Origin: a virus
Virus record (IMG/VR): IMGVR_UViG_3300025131_000013
Coordinates: 29,476-93,475 of that record
Strand: one strand, 5' to 3'
DNA: 64,000 nt
This document shows positions 60,389 through 64,000 of the stretch, piece after piece; position 1 is the stretch's first letter; the number at the start of each line of letters is the position of its first letter. Below the pieces are notes generated by a model, which worked only from the letters and a program-made list of their open reading frames with translations, was not told the DNA's origin and searched no databases. Position numbers and translations under genes: made by a program.

Positions 60389-60490
60389 ATGGAGAAGCTC
60401 ACACTCACCACGCTGAGGATTGCTCTGATTATGACCTTTATGTTCACAACCATCATCTCCCTAGTAATGAGGATCGTATGGCCTATGTAG
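60389..60490 (+). CDS. Single-span membrane mini-protein (33 aa)
   Basis: An ATG behind GGAAGGAAG opens a 33-codon frame in the gap between two genes. The product has one hydrophobic segment (RIALIMTFMFTTIISLVM), flanked by Glu/Lys at the start and Arg at the end. It overlaps the next start by 13 bases. The ribosome binding site and exact fit support it. It could alter the membrane, but function is unknown. Confidence 0.45.
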   Translation: MEKLTLTTLRIALIMTFMFTTIISLVMRIVWPM

Positions 60491-60786
60491 GGTGTCCGAA
60501 TTGTAGGAAGGGTGTCCACTTGGGCGACCGAGCACAAGGGTGTATCTGTCTTGGGTGTCAGACCTACTTCTCTAAGGACAAAGCCGTAGAGCCTGAGTAT
60601 GACGCAACCTCAAAAGGGGTTGCGGTTCATGGGGAAGGTGCGGCTGATCGCGAGGCTCTAAGGAGTTCAATAGGACAGATGGCTGACGATTCAAAGACCG
60701 GGAAAGCAAGGGAGCAAGGTGGATCTCACTACAGAAACAAATACCGATACCGGGCAGGACTCGGAGGAAACTCCAGGAAAGGCTGA
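60478..60786 (+). CDS. Zinc-ribbon-like small protein
   Basis: The 102-residue protein starts inside the membrane mini-protein. CPNCRKG (6-12) and ICLGCQTYF (23-31) make two Cys-x-x-Cys pairs of a zinc ribbon. The rest is charged and probably flexible, ending in a SHYRNKYRYRAG stretch. Nucleic-acid or protein binding is expected from the fold. Confidence 0.5.
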   Translation: MAYVGCPNCRKGVHLGDRAQGCICLGCQTYFSKDKAVEPEYDATSKGVAVHGEGAADREALRSSIGQMADDSKTGKAREQGGSHYRNKYRYRAGLGGNSRKG

Positions 60787-61192
60787 TACACTCATCTTGA
60801 CTGAGGAACTGAAAGTAATAGAAGGTCACTCTGAGCAGTTGTTGGGTGACCTTCTTTCAGTCAGGGGTAGCTATGACAGATTTAGAGCAGCAGTACAGAT
60901 CACCTTTAAGTATACTATTGTTATTCTCCAGACTCAACTGCCTGGTCGGGCCAGTAATGCTCGCTTCCATTGGGATGAATGGAGTCAGAACGCAACTATA
61001 TATGTGAGTATGTTTTATAATCATAACCCTGAGTGGGTGATGAGTAGGGTGATCCATGAACTAGCAGAGTTTAACTTGGTGAAGACCTTGAAGGCAGTAG
61101 AGGCATTTACCAGTAAGGCCGAGGCAAAGAAGATCATAAGGGATGTGATGAAGGATTACTACCCCGACATGACCCCGCTCAAAAACTTCTAA
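60719..61192 (+). CDS. Protein with HELAE metal-binding-like motif
   Basis: The 157-residue protein starts with GTG after GGGAG. After an acidic N-terminus a fold of about 100 residues contains WVMSRVIHELAEFNLVK, with His-Glu-Leu-Ala-Glu where a zinc peptidase would have HExxH. The second His is therefore replaced by Glu. It resembles small phage proteins of unknown function. The gene overlaps its neighbour by 68 bases in another frame. Confidence 0.4.
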   Translation: MDLTTETNTDTGQDSEETPGKADTLILTEELKVIEGHSEQLLGDLLSVRGSYDRFRAAVQITFKYTIVILQTQLPGRASNARFHWDEWSQNATIYVSMFYNHNPEWVMSRVIHELAEFNLVKTLKAVEAFTSKAEAKKIIRDVMKDYYPDMTPLKNF

Positions 61193-61277
61193 TCCTCTGA
61201 TATAACACAAATCGAATCGGCAATCACGCTGTTTTTCCCCCGGCAATTTTTGTTGTTTTTACAGAAAGGCTGGTCCA

Positions 61278-61520
61278 GTGGCTACCTTAATACTCATCCC
61301 GAAGAATGGGTATGATCCTTCTCAGGACGCTAAGACGTTTGCCAGGATCCCAGATATGGCGGCTAAAGCGGCCCAAAGCAAGCAACACTTCCTCCTTACC
61401 ATAGATCCGAACGAGTATGAAGTGTTCTCATCTATGGGTGATCTCGACCGAGTGGAAGTTGATGAATCAGGAAGCATCCGTCTTAACATGACAATGTTCG
61501 ACTTTGATGGCCAAGCATAG
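61278..61520 (+). CDS. Unknown small protein before primase
   Basis: The 80-residue protein starts with GTG after AAAGG. A first strand (MATLILIPKNGYDP) and helix (DMAAKAAQSK) suggest a small alpha/beta fold. It overlaps the primase by 14 bases, probably for translational coupling. No family recognised. Confidence 0.45.
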   Translation: MATLILIPKNGYDPSQDAKTFARIPDMAAKAAQSKQHFLLTIDPNEYEVFSSMGDLDRVEVDESGSIRLNMTMFDFDGQA

Positions 61521-62409
61521 TAAGTCTGACCTGCTGAGGATATTAACCCCTCATCTACAAGGACTAATAGATAAAGGACGGTGGATTATGTTCCGCTGTC
61601 CGTATCACGATGATCACGATCCTTCGTTTGGTGTAGATACCAAGAAGGGTGCGTTTAATTGCTTTGCTTGCCGAGTAACAGGAACGATAGCAGGTTTATT
61701 TGCGCACCTCGGTATAGAGTCGGATCTTGAAGAAGTTGACGCAATGTCTGAAGGTGAATGGAGTGATGTTCTCGAATCGTTAGAAGATCGAGCCACTAAG
61801 AAGATGGAATGGCCTGGAGTAGACCTTACCATTCGTTCGCCGTTTCGTGAGAAGGCTCCAGAGAAATACGCAAACTATTTGAAAGGACGAGACATTAGTG
61901 TCCCTACCACACTCCGATTTGGGATCGGATGGTCTTCATCCGAACCTACTAGAATCCTCATTCCAGTCAATAATCTTATGGGTGATCAAGTCAATTGGGT
62001 CGAGCGCAGAGAGCTTGGAAAGAGAAAGCCGAAATACTGGCGCCCAAAAGGAGTCAAAAAGGAACTTGCACTTTTTGGGTTGGATAAAATTGGTGACGGA
62101 CACAACTGGGTTATTGTTACTGAGGGAATTTTTGATGCTATCGCCCTCGCAAACTACAGTCTACCAGCAGTATGTTGTTTTGGTGGCTTCAGCACGTTCC
62201 AAAGGAACGCACTGGTTAAGAGGTTTGATCTGATCTATATTTGCTTTGATGGAGATAAAGCAGGTCGTATTAAAAGCAGAGAAGCACGAAATATGTTGAG
62301 GGACTGCGGTGTGATGGTGAAGAATGTAAAACTCCCCAAGGGCAAAGATCCCGGCAACTATGCCTCTGAAATAGCAAGGAAAATGGGGTCGGATTGGTCC
62401 GAAAAATAA
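61507..62409 (+). CDS. dnaG: DNA primase (CHC2 zinc domain + TOPRIM)
   Basis: The protein has 300 residues from the ATG at 61507. Cys31, His34, Cys52 and Cys55 (FRCPYHDDHDPSF and NCFAC) form the CHC2-type zinc ribbon. After a linker the TOPRIM fold shows VTEG with Glu206 and CFDGDKAG with Asp248 and Asp250, the metal-binding catalytic residues. It is about half the size of DnaG and lacks the C-terminal helicase-binding domain seen in bacteria. It should make RNA primers for the DnaB/DnaE replisome. Confidence 0.85.
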   Translation: MAKHSKSDLLRILTPHLQGLIDKGRWIMFRCPYHDDHDPSFGVDTKKGAFNCFACRVTGTIAGLFAHLGIESDLEEVDAMSEGEWSDVLESLEDRATKKMEWPGVDLTIRSPFREKAPEKYANYLKGRDISVPTTLRFGIGWSSSEPTRILIPVNNLMGDQVNWVERRELGKRKPKYWRPKGVKKELALFGLDKIGDGHNWVIVTEGIFDAIALANYSLPAVCCFGGFSTFQRNALVKRFDLIYICFDGDKAGRIKSREARNMLRDCGVMVKNVKLPKGKDPGNYASEIARKMGSDWSEK

Positions 62410-62463
62410 TCCCCTTCTTCAGCTGCGAATACTTTATATTAAGGTAGTCGAAAAGATACTCTG

Positions 62464-62469
62464 TATAAT
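62464..62469 (+). promoter_or_regulatory. Perfect -10 box before sigma-like gene
   Basis: TATAAT at 62464-62469 lies in the 125-base gap after primase, in an A/T-rich stretch. No good -35 element is at 16-18 bases; TTAAGG lies at 19. It is a plausible promoter for the last genes of the window. Confidence 0.4.
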
Positions 62470-62534
62470 TATCTGCCGCTTGTGGGGCACACTAAGTGGC
62501 TGCGTAGTCCAGAGTAAACCTGAGGGGGTCAAAG

Positions 62535-63248
62535 ATGGCGAAGCGTAGTAAATCTGTGAAGAAGCAGAAGATACGTTGGTCTGATCTACAGGGCGTCCTT
62601 GACGGATGCCCTCGTGCATTTAAGACAACACTGAACTACCTCTCTTACGATGAGAAGGGTAGGAATGTCCTTGAAGGCTATCTTAGGAGAACAGAGCGCC
62701 AGCTCAAGCGATTGCCTGATTCGGAATACGGTGACTTAGTATCCGAGGCCCATAAGCAAGTATGGAGATGTGCAGGGCGGTATCTGGCTCGTAAGGCCAC
62801 CGGAGAGAAGTCAACGATTGCCTTCAGAGTCTATTATTATCAGAGATTGAAGCAGTGTTTCACTGATAGAGTCCGAGCGACCCAAAAGAAATCTGACGTT
62901 CATAATACCCATGCTCTATCGGCAGACGCCTTGATGGAAGATTCAGGATTTGATCTGCCCGGATCGTCAGTCGGAGGTGATGTTCCAGCTAGGATAGATA
63001 TTAATCTTCGGATTCAAACGTTAGGAAAGCACGAACGGACTATCGTCAAGAAGTTAGATGATGGATGGACGCCTACTCAAATCAAGAGGGAGTTGATTGA
63101 TCGCCTTGTGAGTAAGAAACCGGGGCGCAATTACGATGATGTAGCAAAGCTAGTCAGAACTAGAGTAGATCAGTCTCTGGCGGTGATACGATCAGTTCTC
63201 GAAGATGTCTGGGGTGCCTACGATGAAGATCATAGATTTCACAGCTAA
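62535..63248 (+). CDS. Sigma-factor-like protein
   Basis: The 237-residue protein starts ten bases after GAGGGGG. After a basic N-terminus, residues 65-118 (YGDLVSEAHKQVWRCAGRYL, then FRVYYYQRLKQCFTDRVR) resemble sigma70 region 2: an acidic-hydrophobic helix, and an aromatic and basic helix for -10 melting. Residues about 160-190 (RIQTLGKHERTIVKKLDDG then WTPTQIKREL) resemble region 4 with a helix-turn-helix. An ECF-like factor that directs host polymerase to late phage promoters is a reasonable hypothesis. It could also be another DNA-binding protein. Confidence 0.45.
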   Translation: MAKRSKSVKKQKIRWSDLQGVLDGCPRAFKTTLNYLSYDEKGRNVLEGYLRRTERQLKRLPDSEYGDLVSEAHKQVWRCAGRYLARKATGEKSTIAFRVYYYQRLKQCFTDRVRATQKKSDVHNTHALSADALMEDSGFDLPGSSVGGDVPARIDINLRIQTLGKHERTIVKKLDDGWTPTQIKRELIDRLVSKKPGRNYDDVAKLVRTRVDQSLAVIRSVLEDVWGAYDEDHRFHS

Positions 63249-63846
63249 TTGCGAGGACTGTGAAGATAGAGTCATATTGGAGACTTTCGTCCCTTGTATG
63301 GCTTTGAACGGCAATCCTATAAAGGAGGAAACAATAATCAGGTTGCTGTGCCAGTATTATACAGGCATCTTTCAGGGTTCAGGCGTAATAATGAAGCGAC
63401 CTAGAGTATTTGACTATGCTCTGGACTCTTACAAAGGCTTTCGGTTCTACTGGGAGTTACAGAAGGAGAAAGGTTGGTTTGCGGAAAAAGACCGCAAGAA
63501 TCTTATTGATACAGCAAGGCGTGTATTTTTAGTCGACCACGCTGTAGTCAGTGTATACCTTAACGACCTTAATACCGATGGTGGTAAGTGTCCAAGCTGT
63601 GTCTTTAATAAAGACCTTACACAGGAGGGACAAAATGCGTTAAGACCGCAAGACGGCAGCATAGGAAGTGCTTGTCCGGTTAGACCAGGAGCAGTTGAGC
63701 GAGTAGTAGAATGTCGAGAGTATCGGTTGGATATCGAAGAATTTTTGTCGTTTGAGACTACGACATCAACCCCCATAGCAGGAGTATTAGGACATGGCGA
63801 CAAAGAAAGAGAAATTGTTGGCCGCAGCCAAGAAAGCGAAGGTTAA
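63223..63846 (+). CDS. Unknown protein with Cys pairs
   Basis: The 207-residue protein is taken from the ATG at 63223, eight bases after GGGGTG; it overlaps the sigma-like gene by 26 bases. Cys pairs (CEDCED near the start, CPSC in the middle, single Cys further on) suggest a zinc site. The middle is helical with aromatic residues (GFRFYWELQKEKGWF). No family recognised. Its end overlaps the next start. Confidence 0.45.
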   Translation: MKIIDFTANCEDCEDRVILETFVPCMALNGNPIKEETIIRLLCQYYTGIFQGSGVIMKRPRVFDYALDSYKGFRFYWELQKEKGWFAEKDRKNLIDTARRVFLVDHAVVSVYLNDLNTDGGKCPSCVFNKDLTQEGQNALRPQDGSIGSACPVRPGAVERVVECREYRLDIEEFLSFETTTSTPIAGVLGHGDKEREIVGRSQESEG

Positions 63847-64000
63847 GGGATACGCCAAGATGAGCGTGAAGGAACTGGAAGCCGCTCTGGCCCCTGAAGA
63901 GGAAGAGGAGGAACTGGAAGACGAGTTGGACGAAGAACTCGACGACCTGGAGGATGAGGATGAGGATGAGGATGAGGATGAGGATGATGATGATGACGAC
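63794..64000 (+). CDS. Acidic protein, 3'-truncated
   Basis: The frame starts at ATG 63794 after TAGGA and runs off the window, 69 codons visible. The first 40 residues (KKEKLLAAAKKAKVKGYAKM, then SVKELEAALAP) have the SAP or Rho-N-like helix pattern G-Y-x-K-M-x-x-x-E-L. They are followed by an almost pure Asp/Glu tail. Nucleic-acid binding with an acidic tail is plausible. Confidence 0.55.
   Translation, partial: MATKKEKLLAAAKKAKVKGYAKMSVKELEAALAPEEEEEELEDELDEELDDLEDEDEDEDEDEDDDDDD
63948..64000 (+). repeat. GATGAG hexamer repeat at window end
   Basis: About five GATGAG units followed by GAT/GAC codons encode the acidic tail of the truncated gene. The same repeat type occurs at 52620-52763. 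The repeat may continue beyond the window. Confidence 0.7.

Noticed and set aside
61193-61277. Promoter or terminator in the gap before the gene at 61278
   Set aside because: TATAAC at 61201 lacks a -35 element, and the T-runs have no preceding stem. Nothing convincing was seen.

Overview
This window is a continuous piece of a tailed double-stranded DNA phage genome (Caudoviricetes). Essentially every gene is on the + strand, packed end to end with 1-40 base overlaps and usually a clear Shine-Dalgarno sequence. A major capsid protein of HK97 type, head-completion genes, a TP901-type tape measure and no visible tail sheath suggest a long, flexible, non-contractile tail (siphovirus-like). Terminase, portal and protease are not here and presumably lie upstream of base 1. 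The host cannot be fixed from sequence alone. Two exported proteins carry Gram-negative-style signal peptides ending in Phe-Ala-Gln, which hints at a Gram-negative host that uses Shine-Dalgarno initiation. No integrase, excisionase or recognisable repressor cassette was seen, so a lytic lifestyle is the simpler reading.

Layout. 1-1.7 kb: end of the capsid gene and a holin-like membrane protein. 1.8-10.1 kb: a glycan cassette inside the head genes (a two-domain glycosyltransferase, three CgeB-like glycosyltransferases, a methyltransferase, a polysaccharide-deacetylase-like protein, a DegT/DnrJ sugar aminotransferase and a GNAT acetyltransferase). 10.2-17.1 kb: head-tail connector, head closure, gp10-like neck protein, tail terminator, tail tube, tail chaperones with a programmed -1 frameshift (T_TTT_TTA at 13131-13137), and tape measure. 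17.1-36.1 kb: tail tip, fibre and adhesin genes, including an S74 self-cleaving fibre, a 1323-residue hub-like protein, Ig-like, LamG, glycine-rich and beta-helix proteins, and a phytanoyl-CoA-dioxygenase-like enzyme. Part of this region is a diverged duplication whose second copy carries signal peptides. 36.2-36.8 kb: a small membrane protein, a strong intrinsic terminator, then the replication module.

36.8-64 kb: replication and recombination. In order these include a SNF2-type helicase, a DnaC-like loader with a degenerate P-loop, a DnaB helicase, a glycosyltransferase/DUF5675/methyltransferase/DUF1599 group that might modify DNA or nucleotides, a bacterial-type DNA polymerase III alpha subunit with an intact-looking PHP domain, a UvsY-like candidate, a gp32-like ssDNA-binding protein, a family 4 uracil-DNA glycosylase, RecA, SbcD/gp47 and SbcC/gp46, a PD-(D/E)XK nuclease, a DnaG-type primase and a sigma-factor-like protein. 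Together they form a nearly self-sufficient replisome: loader, helicase, primase and polymerase of bacterial type, combined with T4-style recombination functions. The gaps between these genes hold strong RNA hairpins.

The features most worth following are the glycan cassette within the head genes, the duplicated adhesin block with exported copies, the degenerate helicase loader, the possible DNA-modification group, and the dioxygenase with an altered iron-binding triad.
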